Origin: Apostichopus japonicus
Lineage: Eukaryota; Echinodermata; Holothuroidea; Aspidochirotida; Stichopodidae
Assembly: GCF_037975245.1 (NCBI RefSeq)
Contig: NC_092576.1
Span: 14,116,611 to 14,180,610 of the forward strand
Direction of reading: 5' to 3'
DNA length: 64,000 nt
The position numbers were made by a program, and so were the translations under genes. Shown one piece after another: positions 1-60,200 of the stretch; within the stretch, counting starts at the first letter, position 1, and every line of letters starts with the position of its first letter. Under the pieces are notes generated by a model. It saw only the letters and a list, made by a program, of their open reading frames with translations, ran no database searches and had not been told where the DNA came from.

Positions 1-1065
1 ACTGCTGGGATGTAAAATAGCTGAGGAAACAATTTAAGCAACCGTGGCTTCCACCAAAAATGAGCAATCTGCTTTTTACTTCTTTATGTGGTCCATCCGG
101 AGGTGGTTGCACCACAAACTTTGGTCGGTCGGCTCGCAGTTAGAGGTATGCTACCTCATGATGAATATTCAGAGATTAAAGCAATGTCACCTGATAAAAT
201 ATTTGCGGTATAAAGCGAGGCTACCCAAATCACCGTTTAGTCTTTTCGTTTCACCCACGAAAGATGGTCCGCGAGTACTTACGTGGTCTGGTGTCTAATT
301 CAAATGACCCCGCCAACTCCGTGAACGCCTTTCCGATCTTCTGGTATTCTCTTTTAAATGCTGCAAAAGATTTAAAAAAAAATTGGATAGGATATTATAA
401 TCATGTCAGGTGTAGACCAGATATTACTGAAATACTGCCCTCACATCATACACATAATTCATTGTAAAGGTACACATCAAGAAGTCATGGGGTTATTTCG
501 ATGGCAGAAAACAAAACCTATATTGATGAGCAAAATAAGAAACATATTTCACACCGTTTGTCAAAGACCACATCTCAACATCTTATCCGTATAACTTAAG
601 ACACTGTTCATTGACTGTAGAAACCTTGTTTGGTTTTAGTTTTAAATATTTCTCTACTCTAGGAAATGGATCACAGTATGTGGGCTGTGCTGTCATCAAG
701 GTGTTCTATTCCTGGTAAGCTCTACTTATAAGCCGTTCCCACAGACTCTGGTATGCTTCAAGCATGTATAGGTAGAGCTAAAATTAAAACAGCAGACAAG
801 CCCTGCAATTTCAACTCACGTTTCAACGAGTTCACACCAGACAGCTTTCAATCCCCAAGATCCTTTTCAGAGCAACTTTTTTAGTTTGCTCACTGAATTT
901 TACAGAAGCTACAAGGCATTTCTCAAAAACAAGTTGGCAATTTGTCAAAATAAGACACACACTCTCAGATTTCTGCATGACCAATAGAAAGTAACTTGGG
1001 GCAGCAAAGGATATTAGGCTTGGTTTACAAATGAATTGATCTCTGCTATTGCAGAGGGCACTTAC
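1..1065. other. Intron of the SNX9-like gene, no feature recognised
   Basis: Both strands were read for further BAR-domain codons (the family continues EYQKIGKAL and later QAEMNHFH) and none were found. Small ORFs here (44-298, 264-467, 403-594 plus; 832-1140 minus) have no recognisable motif. Confidence 0.6.
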
Positions 1066-49081
<48,016 letters not shown>

Positions 49082-49785
49082 CTTGTTTACTTTTAAGTTC
49101 CAACTTTATATCATTCAGATTAGGAGGTCCAAGAATTGGTAAGCCACGACTTGAATGACCAAATCTGTATGTTGCTAGTATTGTACAACGATGTATGAGT
49201 ACTTTTTATAATGCAACGTTACAAACACTAAATACACTCTCGACTGACACGATCAGTTTTCAGTGAATGACACCATCAGTGAAATCACCTTGTCATCTTC
49301 TGAAAAGGGGAACCATGAATCAGGATGACATATTGACAGTAGTCGTGACGTTATTTCGCAACAAAAATAAACATTGGACGGAAGCTACATCAGCCTGGCA
49401 AAGCAAGCAAACGGGTGAAAGAGCAAACTACATTCTGGGAAAAATGCAAAACTAAGTCACATGATTTTAAATCACTAAGATTGTCCTCCGTTATATCTTG
49501 CAAGTGCTTGAATTATTTGGCACTGAGTCTTCAAATCAGTGGTCATGAGACATCTCGATTCATGACATGGAATGTGGGGCTATGAAGTATAACATGGCTC
49601 TCTTTCCATCCAAAACAGTTGATATATGCTTTGATCCCACCCGATACGCTAGCTATGGGACAGCGCATATAAAGTACGGTTTATACGTCTATTTCCATTA
49701 TTTCTGGTTGCGTCGATACAACGCCTACCCAGTGCCAGTGCCCAATCGCTTGTATAAATCTTAACAGAATTAAAGCATTCAGCCA
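49082..49785. other. Presumed promoter side of the SNX9-like gene
   Basis: The 5' UTR and promoter of the minus-strand gene should be here. There is no clear TATA box at a useful spacing or CpG-rich block; ORFs at 49267-49455 and 49567-49764 lack motifs. Confidence 0.4.
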
Positions 49786-49909
49786 GTGGGATGCTGGGAC
49801 GTAAATGTTGCCCTCATTATAAGTATACATGTTCAAGCTTGGACCACTTGCCCAGTATATATCTTAATTGTCGATGAACGTTTTACAGTAGGCTATATAC
49901 CATCGGCTG

Positions 49910-50449
49910 GTGAAAGAATCGATGATAAAGTCGCCAGTGTTACTAAGCGCAGATATTACATACACATTTACAGGTGTGATGATAACAGCCAGCGCCAGAT
50001 TCATCGAAGTGTTGGCAATGGGTCCTGGGATGGAAAAGGTCGGAAGATATATGTTTCTTCGTATTGTATGGGCCCTTCTTTGTTATTTCTTCAATCAAAA
50101 CGACTTCAACTTCTTGTTGCATATATTCAGGATGCTCGGCGTGTTATTATCATTGGTAGGCTTACTAGCCCTATACTACACAAACAATTACACATACCAG
50201 ATAGTGGTCTTAGCACCATACCATCATACCTTGGGCAACCGGAGGACTCATCCATATGCCCGACGAGCCTGCATAGGGCGGCCGGTTAGGGGGTTCAGGG
50301 GTCTACTGCTCGGGACCCGGGGAAAGTTAGAGGACCCAGGGAAATATGCTGAGGGGCAGGAGGTAATGGATAAGAACAAAGAAAGGAGTCTTACAAAAGA
50401 AACCGATGACGAATTGCGGGACGGACATGGCTCTTTTGTGCCTCGGTGA
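49910..50449 (+). CDS. Unassigned 179-codon ORF with two hydrophobic stretches
   Basis: It lies about 830 bp from the SNX9 start on the opposite strand. The frame has hydrophobic stretches at residues about 48-61 (YMFLRIVWALLCYF) and 67-90 (FLLHIFRMLGVLLSLVGLLALYY), then a basic part (GNRRTHPYARRACIGRPVRGF) and a charged tail ending ELRDGHGSFVPR. A possible acceptor (TTTACAG) sits in frame at 49966-49972. It is among the longest non-repetitive ORFs here, in AT-rich sequence where chance ORFs are short. A second frame (49786-50289, 167 codons) is open over the same region, which weakens the case. No family recognised; it could be an exon of a divergent gene or chance. Confidence 0.25.
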   Translation: MKESMIKSPVLLSADITYTFTGVMITASARFIEVLAMGPGMEKVGRYMFLRIVWALLCYFFNQNDFNFLLHIFRMLGVLLSLVGLLALYYTNNYTYQIVVLAPYHHTLGNRRTHPYARRACIGRPVRGFRGLLLGTRGKLEDPGKYAEGQEVMDKNKERSLTKETDDELRDGHGSFVPR

Positions 50450-50656
50450 AACAATACCTATATATACGATTGTAGGACCCTCACAATAGACCCCGACTAT
50501 AGCACGCTATCATAGAAAAGTTTCTTGAGATTTACGTCATCGACCTGCCTTGGTCGAGTAAAATGACCTCTTTTTACCAATTGAAATAGTCTGCAACGCC
50601 TGCCATATATTTTATTCCTGTATGAGGGTCTTTGTGAACGCTGTATGATTAACTAC

Positions 50657-51321
50657 ACTATAGATATGAACATATACTTCCACACAATGTTTACACAAAG
50701 AGCCTAATGGTGTTAAGAAGCTATGCAGGCTAATTGTAGAGCCTGAGGTCGATTTACGACCGTGGCAGGTCGATTACGTAATCACAAAACTTTCATACCT
50801 ATAGCGTACTATAATTGGAGCTAATAAAGCAGATCTTTAAATTTCCTCTGACAAGACTTGATAGTCCAGCCAGCTCATTTAATAAATATGTAAAATAAAT
50901 TAAATTAAACTAAATCGTCAAAAGATAAAAGGAACAGCGACAAAAAGTAAACAGAGAAAAACGACAACCATGCCACTAGTGAGAAACTGAGAGCGCCCTG
51001 GCAGAACTTCGAAAGCCGCAACTGCTCATGATAGCCTAAATGTATAATTCAGTTATTTGTTAGAGGAGAAACATTTCCATGTCTTGGCGACGAAAGTTAT
51101 TTTCGAAACTCATCAACAAAGATTTTTGTTTCTCAGCTAGTACTCTGGGTCATTCAAGTGTGCAATATATGTTCAAAAAACATGTGAAAACTATAGATAT
51201 GAACATATACTTCCGCACAGTGTTTACACAAAGAGCCTAATGGTGTTAAGAAGCTATGCAGGCTAATTGTAGAGCCTGAGGTCGATTTACGACCGTGGCA
51301 GGTCGATTACGTCATCACTAA
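50657..51321. repeat. Pair of 131-bp direct repeats around 400 bp
   Basis: ACTATAGATATGAACATATA through CCGTGGCAGGTCGATTACGT occurs at about 50657-50786 and 51190-51321 with only a few differences. The spacer has no coding potential. Direct repeats beginning TGAACA and ending ATCA suggest a short LTR-like (TRIM) element, but no primer-binding site was identified, so a simple duplication remains possible. Confidence 0.7.
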
Positions 51322-53265
51322 ACACCTTTTTAGAGCTGCCTTTTATTGATGTCAGGAATTGTGAATTTTTTAATATATTTGTAAAATATATTTTTAGCAA
51401 TTTTACAATAAATCTGAATTTGGCACTTATTTTGCTTTTCTACTTTTAAATCCTTTTTTACCTATTTATATTTATATCTGTTTCTTTAACTTTCATTTAT
51501 TGTTTATTTTCTTGACTTGGATGTTTTATTGTATTTAAAGCGTGTTAAAGCGATTTTATATTATACGTCAAATAAGTCAAAATAAACACCATGAAAAGGT
51601 CTTAGTTTCGAAGTTCAAATATTGAAATTTGGTTATGTTCCATAAAGGTTCCATAGCATCCACAAAAGCATACTTATTTTGGCGGCGATCGCAAAATAAG
51701 CCACTTGCTTTCTGCCCCCTTTGGCCCTACAGATTGGTTATCCCGAACTGCTGGATGTCCCTTCGTAATACAAGTCATAAATGATTCAAGCGGTTACATT
51801 ATCTGTTCTTTGCACTATTGTATTATCAATACAGCATATTCTTTTCAAATGTGTGACAATAACAAATGATAAAAAAAGAAACAAGTGTCTTAAACATCTA
51901 GCTGAAAAATTCTTCTCCATATACCAGCCTATGTCACTCTTCCTCTTACCTCACAGTACTGTCTACATCACATTACCTGGCAGTTCCTTGTTACATGCTC
52001 CCCACCTTTAAAAATGTTTTACCGTTCTTCTGTCATACCATATTCAGTGCATCACAATTGAGTGCTATTATCTCTCCCTTTGATAAGGTGCAGGTGCATG
52101 TGGGACAGGGATATACATGTTTATGACCAACTGGGGGAGGGGGAGGGGGAGGGAGATTCATGTTGCATGCTCCTGCTCAACTATTTATACTCCTGATGCA
52201 CTTCAGATAAATGAAACTAGTACTTGTCTGTTGACATTAACTTTTTCATGCTACTGTTTTGTTTCATATCCACATGGAAGCTAACACAGACCCTATTTAA
52301 GCAGAGTTTTTGGAAATGAAATCAATATCAGTGAAACAAAACAAGTTAAAGTACATCTTTGTAAAAAAAATACATCAACAGTGCTATACAGTTGTCCATT
52401 GACTTTTTCCTTGCCTGAAAAAAAAAATGTAGATTATACCTTCGAAAACTAGCAACATTTGAGCGATATTTAAACTCTTTTCTTACCCCTTGACGATGAG
52501 AACTCCAGTTTGCTATTTTCTAATGCATGGTGTCTCCAATTTGCTGGTTATTAAAATTTAGTTTAAATCCATCCCAAAATCGGTGTGTATATGAATACTT
52601 ACTTACAAGATGCTATTTGCAAGTCCAGGAGTCCATGACTGCATTCAATATTCCCATGGTAGCAAAGAATTTGCCCATTATCTCATTTTGCTAACCCCCC
52701 ATTCCCCTCCCCACCCCCATTACACAGAAGTCCCATTCATATTGCAATCAGAGATTTGGAATGTTTTTTATCTGACCTGGGAAACACATACAATAAAATG
52801 TATGCACCAGTCACATACCGGGTCAACCATAGCTATCAATCCCACTACCAACGACCCACCAACCCTACTACACACCCACCCACCCTACCAGCGACCCACC
52901 CACCCTTCCTCCCTACCTGTCTCCAAATAATTATTCCTTAATGCTCAATCTGTCCCTACTAGAATGCCATCATCATCAATGATATTAATGGTGAATATGC
53001 ACCTGGTATGTAATATACCCCCCCCCCACCCCCCACATGTACACCCAGCGATTTAAGTCGCCAATTGCCAGCAATTCTAACCATTTAACCCAACAAAGAT
53101 TTTCTCAGAAGTGGATTTGCAAAGCCAGCTTTTATGCCATCCTGCACCACTTTTCTCACCAAATAGGAGGTTTAATTATTATTTAGTAATTAATTTTTCC
53201 CTCTGATTCCTAACAACTTTCCATTACCTTCAAAGTGCTGTTTTCCCCATCTTTTTCTCGACCAC
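51322..53265. other. Intergenic sequence, nothing recognised
   Basis: Holds GGGGGAGGGGGA-type patches (52134-52155), a CCCACCCACC-rich stretch (52845-52912) and poly-C near 53018-53035. No gene was found. Confidence 0.5.
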
Positions 53266-53600
53266 ACTCGACACACTTTCCAACGATTTATTATAAAAAT
53301 TGAGACTTGACATTATGAAATGAGATGAGATTATGAAATGCAGGGCTTAAATATCTTTGCTAAGCAGTTTATGTTAGACTCTCAAGAATGAAGTTATGTA
53401 GCTTCTTTGAGCCTTGTATCAAGTAGTTTACTTTTCCAACGATTAAATTATAAAAGTTGAGACTCGACATTATGAAATGAGATGACATTATGAAATGCAG
53501 GGCTTTAATATTTTTGCTAAGCAGATGTTAAGACTTACGAGAATGATAGGTAACGTAGATTCTTTGAGCCTTGCATTAAGTAGTTTACAAAGCTACAAAC
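53265..53600. repeat. Two copies of a 175-bp tandem repeat
   Basis: TTCCAACGATTTATTATAAA with ATTATGAAATGCAGGGCTTA recurs once (near 53277 and 53433), each followed by GCTAAGCAG and TTCTTTGAGCCTTG. The TTTATT at 53287-53292 is AATAAA on the minus strand and could be a polyadenylation signal of SPT5, though distant. Confidence 0.8.
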
Positions 53601-53737
53601 CTTAAAGACAGATAACATGAACCATTTCTAGCTTTCCTTTAACTTGGGATACAGCAAACCCATATAGTTAGTGTACTATTGCTAATGTGCTTTGATCTCA
53701 AGCTGCCGAAACAAAAAAGTTTGACTCCACTTTCAGA

Positions 53738-54020
53738 AGAAAATGGTCTTCGCTAGAAAGAAAATAAAAAGTTGACATTTTCCATTGGGTCTTCTCTCCT
53801 CCCAACTCACTTCCATCATATCTTTGGCCGTCGAGAAATTCCGGTCTCGACGGTTCCGCGGTCCAAATTCTCTCTTCTGATCGCAGAAGAAAAAGGTAAT
53901 CGCTAGAAAGAAAATTAAAGTTGACATTTTTCATTAGGTCTTCTCTCCTCCTGGCTCCCGCAGATTTCCATGATATCTTTGGCCGTAATTTCTTGATGGT
54001 TCTGCGGTCCAAGTTCACTC
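53738..54020 (-). repeat. Duplicated segment next to the SPT5 stop codon
   Basis: Two units (about 53740-53880 and 53882-54020) share GCTAGAAAGAAAAT, AAGTTGACATTTTTCAT, GGTCTTCTCTCCTCC and ATATCTTTGGCCGT. They begin about 105 bp after the SPT5 stop and are probably 3' UTR or flank. The minus-strand ORF 53698-54132 reads through both and is not regarded as a gene. Confidence 0.8.
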
Positions 54021-54124
54021 TTCTGGACCGCGGTGAACGCAGACTGACTCCCACACACACAGAAAAAACACGATGTGCTATCACAAAGCCAATGTATACG
54101 AAGATGGTGTCGATTAAAACGATG

Positions 54125-54277
54125 CTACGCAAATTTTTCGTGAAGCTTTGCCAGTGAATTGAGAGAGAGAATCTTGATGTTGGAATGGCCCAGGTCCATC
54201 TTAACTATGCCGTCCTCACCATCAATGTTGATTAGGACCCCCGTGCTTTCCCGGTCCTCGCCTGTGATGACTTTCAC
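54125..54277 (-). CDS. SUPT5H: SPT5 last coding exon with stop
   Basis: 153 coding nt after the acceptor TTCGTCAG, in phase 0. It encodes [20 protein letters not shown] and [20 protein letters not shown] and ends [10 protein letters not shown] and a TAG stop. Human ends GKLLEA, so this protein is a few residues longer. Confidence 0.97.
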   Translation of the reverse strand: MKVITGEDRESTGVLINIDGEDGIVKMDLGHSNIKILSLNSLAKLHEKFA

Positions 54278-57200
54278 CTGACGAACAAAAGTTAATATAA
54301 ATATTTACAAGTTATATAATATATATAAGTTATATATAATATTAAATATAGTAATATATAATGTTAAATATAGTATGCCTTAAAAATGAAGTATATTTGC
54401 CTAAAAAAATTAAGTATATAGAAAATGCCTAAAAATATTAAGTATATAATATATATAAGTTATACATATAATATTAAAAGTTATGCAAATATTTACAAGT
54501 TACATATCATATATATAAGTTATATAATATATATAAGTTATATATAATATTAAATATTGTATGCCTAAAAAATGAAGTAATATTTAAGCAAATATTTACA
54601 AGTAATATATAATATATATAAGTTATATAATATATATAAGTTATATATAATATTACATATAGTATGCCTAAAAAAAGAAGTATATTTGCCTAAAAAATGA
54701 AGAATATGAATAATGCTAAAAAATGAAGTATATAATATATATAAGTTATATATATGATATTAAAAGTTAGTCAAATACTTACAAGTTATATATAATATAT
54801 ATAAGTTATATAATATATAGAAGTTATATATAATATTAGATGTTGTATGCCTAAAAAATGAAGTTTATTTGCCTAAATAATTCAGTATATGAACAATGCC
54901 TAAAAAAATTAAGTATATAATATATGTTAGTTATATATATATTATTAAAAGTTATGCAAATATTTATAAAACAAAGTGTATCATTTCCAACTGGCAAAAA
55001 AAATTCTTTACCAGAAAACTTTGCGAAATTGAAAAATACGTTTAAGAATCGACCGTTTAAGAATAAAATAAATATTCCAATTTTTTTGGAGGGAGTTTTT
55101 AAATCATCAAGCATCTTTCACAAAAGTGTATCATTACCAACCAGCAAAAAAAAAAAAAATCTCTACCCAGAAAAGTTTGGGAAATTAAAAGTACGTTTTA
55201 AGAATTGACCGTTTCAACAAAAAAAAAATATCCAAACTCTTTAAACTCTCAAGTGCTTCTTCAAATTCCATCTCATGTTTTACTTTCAAAAACATAACAT
55301 GGCATAGTTTTTACGTTATATTTTCAACCGTTATACAGAATTCCTCGCATTGAAACGATGCACTTTGTGTCATGTTGTAAAATATCAATAGAATGACCCT
55401 AATTGTAACGAAAATTAACGAACATCCAGTTGATTGTTCCTAACTATCGATACATTAAACATTTAATTCTATACAAAACACGTTTTATCAAGCTCCATCA
55501 ATTTCATGTTAATGTTTTTTTGTTTTTTTTGGGGTTCTTGTTGTTGTCATGTACGAAACCCATTGGTCATTGACACACTGTACCGAGTGTGATATTGCAA
55601 GGATTAAAAGTACAACCTGTTTTCTACTTTCAGGTACCTTTGCAGTTCCTTTAATGTACAAATATGACCCACAAGGGTACTTTAAATTTGAAACACAAAA
55701 TCTAGCAACTGCACATCTCCCGTCAATAAAGTTTTCAAAAAGTGAAGAAGTGATTTGAACAAGCTTGTCTTAGAGATAGCCCGTGGCTTTGATTCGATGA
55801 CTTGATTCAGGTCATAGAATGAAAAGGCTGGTGTAAAGACTCTACTTGACATTTGAATAAAGTGACTGGTATTACAAGTCTACACCGAGCACTACCTACC
55901 CTATCACTCTTGGTCGGCATGACAGGTTCGAGATGTTCACATTGTACGTCAACGATCCGATCTTCGTCCAAGAGATATATGGAGCACATTGAGCCCTGTA
56001 GAAACAATTACAGACATGTCACGTGAGGTCTTGATATGAGGTCACATGAGGTCAAGTTTATAGCTTCAAACCACCTTTTAATGTGTGTAACATGTTCAGA
56101 TGGCATGCACCTAGCACGGCTGTGCTGTCACATTTCACCCATACTGCTATATATGGGTCTCTGGGGGGGAAAAATCAATATAAGGCAGTTATTTTTCATG
56201 TCTCCTAAGCGACCACAAATGTGGGGGATTAGCAAGCGAGGGTAGTTTATTTATGGAATACAAGTTTCACGCCAGGTGGATTCCAATTCCACAATTTTAC
56301 CTCAAATTTGAATCTTTTCAATTTAGTAAGTCTTTTCAGACAGGGAATACTGTAGATTGCTCTTGGATGAAAAACCCACCTTACTATGACCCCCGACCGG
56401 GGGTCGAACCCCGAACCTCCTGATTGCTTAGCCTCATTGCTTCAAATGCCACCCCCTATATCCACCCATCCACGGCATATCATATTTAACTCAAGTTTGG
56501 AAGTTCACCAACCAGTAACATGGTATGAGTTGTCCTCCATACCAATTAGACGTGTCTGTTGCTATGTAAGGGTGCATGGAACAAAGTAACGACACATCCA
56601 TTGAAATTCGCCAAAGCAATAGTCAAGGATTTGACCTGTCTAGATTCAGACTTGCTTCAAGTAGTTTGTAACTTGTTTGATCAAACCCATCATGTATCTT
56701 GTTATGCAAAAGGGTGCACAGGACTTATAAAGCATTTACCACCATCACAAAGTCTTCCAACCGATGGCATACGACCTCCCGACCTCCTCCCTAGACTTGC
56801 TTCAAGTAGTTTGTTACTTGTTTGATCAAACTCATCATGTATCTTGTTAAATGCAAAAGGGTGCACAGGACTATAAAACATTTACCACCATGACAAAGTT
56901 TTCCGACCGATGGCATACGACCTCCCGACCTCCTGCCTAGACTTGCTTCAAATAGTTTGTTACTTGTTTGATCAAACTCATCATGTATCTTGTTATGCAA
57001 AAGGGTGCACAGTACTATAAAGCATTAACCACCATGACAAAGTTTTCCAACCAATAGCATACGACCTCCCGACCTCCTGCCTAGACTTGCTTCAAGCAGG
57101 TTTACTCACCGACATGCCCCTGATGACACCGTGCTTGTATATCAGGTCGTCGTCTTCATGGCTCTCTTTGATTTTGACTTCGATGTCCGCGGTGTGCCAC

Positions 57201-60200
57201 TCGGTCTGGCTGGGATCCAGAGGGTTGGCCATCCCCGGGGTGGCCGGGTTGAAACCAATTGGCGAAGGTGCGACCGGAGTGAGAGGGTAGCCAGAGGGGC
57301 TCGGAGTGGACCCGTGGAAGCTACTGGGCGACGAGGAGTGCTGGTAACCCTGCGGGGACGGGGTGGGCTGGTAGGATCCAGGGCTGGAGACTTGCTGGAA
57401 GCTGCCCGAAGGACTCGGAGTCGCTGCAGGGGAGGAGCGAGAGAGATGGAGAGAGGAGAGGACAAAGGGAGAAGAGACTGGTGAAAAATCTTGGATTCTC
57501 CACACACAAATAATAGCAGTTTTCATCTTACATAACAGTATCATCTGTGTAACACTTACATGGCGTGTTACATTAACACCTGACAGCATTTACACACATA
57601 CATGGTACCTGCATCATCAACATCAAATCTAATAACATCCAACTAACATTTCACAGTTCATAACTTCTAGTCTAAAATTCTTTTTGTCACATACATCCTT
57701 TCATTTTCCATAAAACAGAAAAAAGGATTACCGCATTGGCTCTGTGGTTTTTTTTCTGTCCTTAGTTGTTTGTGTATTAAACTCCCACAGAGAAGCAATG
57801 CTATGATAACAAACTTTATTTCAACATAGAGTTGGCCAAGGTCAGAAAGTAGTAACCATATATCTTTACATGTGTACTAGTGTTTACACGGGTACCAAAA
57901 ATTGGGAACCGGGTACCCGAGGCTGTTACCCGCCGGGTATCCGGATAACCAGAAATTTGTCTATTTACCTTCTGGTATAGCTATTTTCAATAAAAATGCA
58001 AATTGAATGCTATAATATATCAAGTGTATTTTTCTCTGACAATATTTCCATGTTCATTACATGTTCGTTAATTTCAATTAATTGCATTTGTTTCTTTCAA
58101 TTAACCTGTTATTTTAGTAATTTGTAGCTTTCGAAACATTTTTAAACTTCTCAAAAAGTAAAAGAAAAGGAATATACACATTCAATCAACAAATTTAAAG
58201 GATTCGGGTAACAAATTAGGAACCGGGTAGCAGAGCGTCGGGTGGGTACCCGGATAACCTGGGCAAACACTGATTTGTACATTGATGGAAAAACCCGTAA
58301 AAGAGATGTTTACATGTAATGCGCGATAAACCACTCAAGACTGTATACATACATATCAGGGATGTAAGTGCAGCCAAAAAAAAAACCCAGAAAACTATTC
58401 GGAGACCCAGGGTGAATGCCGTCCTAACACATCCTACTCCTAGCTCTGACTACTTACACACTATCTTTATGTTAGGCTAGCTCAGAAGTATTAGCGCTAA
58501 CACATCTTACCCCTAGTTCTTACTACTTACACACTATCGTTATGTTAGGCTAGCTCAAAGTTACGAATACGTCGCAGCGTAGATTTCCGCCGCTCACAAA
58601 TATCACAAGCGTTAATTCCGAAAGTTATGTCGAGCACCAGCAGTTACGAAGATATTAATTAGCAGTCCAATCAACGTGAATTAGGCAAGGTTTTTCAACG
58701 ACAAAAATGAGCTATGGCGATTTGAAGTTCGCACGTACGCAAGGATATTCACATGGCACAATGTTGTACAGTGCAATGTGATGATGCGAAACAGGAATGG
58801 TATTTTGATTGATCGATGAGTGAAAGTTGTGTCTTTGATATTCGAACAATTTTGTGGAACTTTATTGGAATTAAAAAAACCGGATTTCCGTAAAAATACG
58901 GAAGACTTACATCCCTGACATATACACCTTGAAACCTGGATTATAAATGCTAACACAATGCCCGCACCTTGGTTTCCTTATGGCCAGCTAGGAGTCCACC
59001 AAGGTAAATCTGTGGGCCCTGTGGATGTGGGCAAGCTGTTCTATGTTGCAACGAGGGACTCATACCTCACACACATCAGGCTGAAATATCATGATATGTT
59101 TTATCGACCAAAACAACTTTTTACAGAATGTTACCAAAAAGAATTTTCATGTTATCTCTATGACTTCACAAATGTCAGGCTAAAATATTGTGCTATGTTT
59201 ATCGACCGAGGAATTTTTTCCCCGAATGTTAACTGTATGATTTCCCACCATAATCACACACCCTGCACGTAAAGGGGGAAACGTCTATGGGGTTATTATA
59301 AAAACAGAACTTACGTTGGTAGTTGCCCGGAGACGGGGTGGGCTGGTAAGGCGAGTAGCTGGTATCGCTACCGTACATGCCAGATGAACCTCCGGGGGTA
59401 CCGGGGTTGTAATGGCTCCCACTCTGGGGCGTGTCTGGGGAGTAGCCCGGTGTCGACGGGATCGTAGAACCGTACGGCTGGGGTGAGGGCGAGGATTCGT
59501 CGAAACTGAAATCCGAAGAATCGCTGTGCCTGTTCGGAACGGAATATGAGAAAGACATGCGATCTGCAAAATCTGATTTTAAAACTACTTGCTTTGAGTT
59601 GGCACCTTTCATTTCGGGCCTCCTCCCCCCCTCACCCATTTGATGTTTTCCTGTGAATTCTGCACTCCTGTTCTAACACAGTTGAGGGTACTCGCTCTCG
59701 TGGACTTGACTGTTGGTCTTGTAGTTGGCCATTTTGGAAATCTAGCATAGTTACCGGTAGCAGGATTAAATTATTCCTACTCATGCTTAAGAGTTTTGTT
59801 TTTCTTGCTGCTGCTCTCTTTTTACTAGCCGGGATCTGCTCTCAGACCTGACGAGCAGATGTACATCCCCAGGGCCTGGGGTCTACTATGATAAAAAAAA
59901 TATGGTAATCTCATATTGATAATAATAGAAAACAGAAAACGTGGACCTGGTAACATGATTGACCCCAAGGACAAAACCGGCTGCGACACCCCCGTCTGTC
60001 GGTAGAACACCGTGATGGGGGAAAACGGTCCTCACCACCGACCTATATGAAACCTTTTCATGATAAATAACTCCCTCCAAAAAAATTGAGCAAAATGGTC
60101 GCTTTATTTTGATGTTCTCCTAGGTGCAGATGTTCCTCCATATTTATACTAGAATGAAGATTTGAACTTGTCCCAGTGCCCTCTCCCTCCCCCTCCCCAA

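Noticed and set aside
53698-54132. 144-codon minus-strand ORF after the SPT5 stop
   Set aside because: It overlaps the SPT5 stop by only a few bases, reads through a tandem duplication and has no recognisable domain.
54851-55208. Lys/Asn/Phe-rich ORFs on both strands
   Set aside because: AT-rich tandem duplication in an SPT5 intron; no motif and low-complexity composition.
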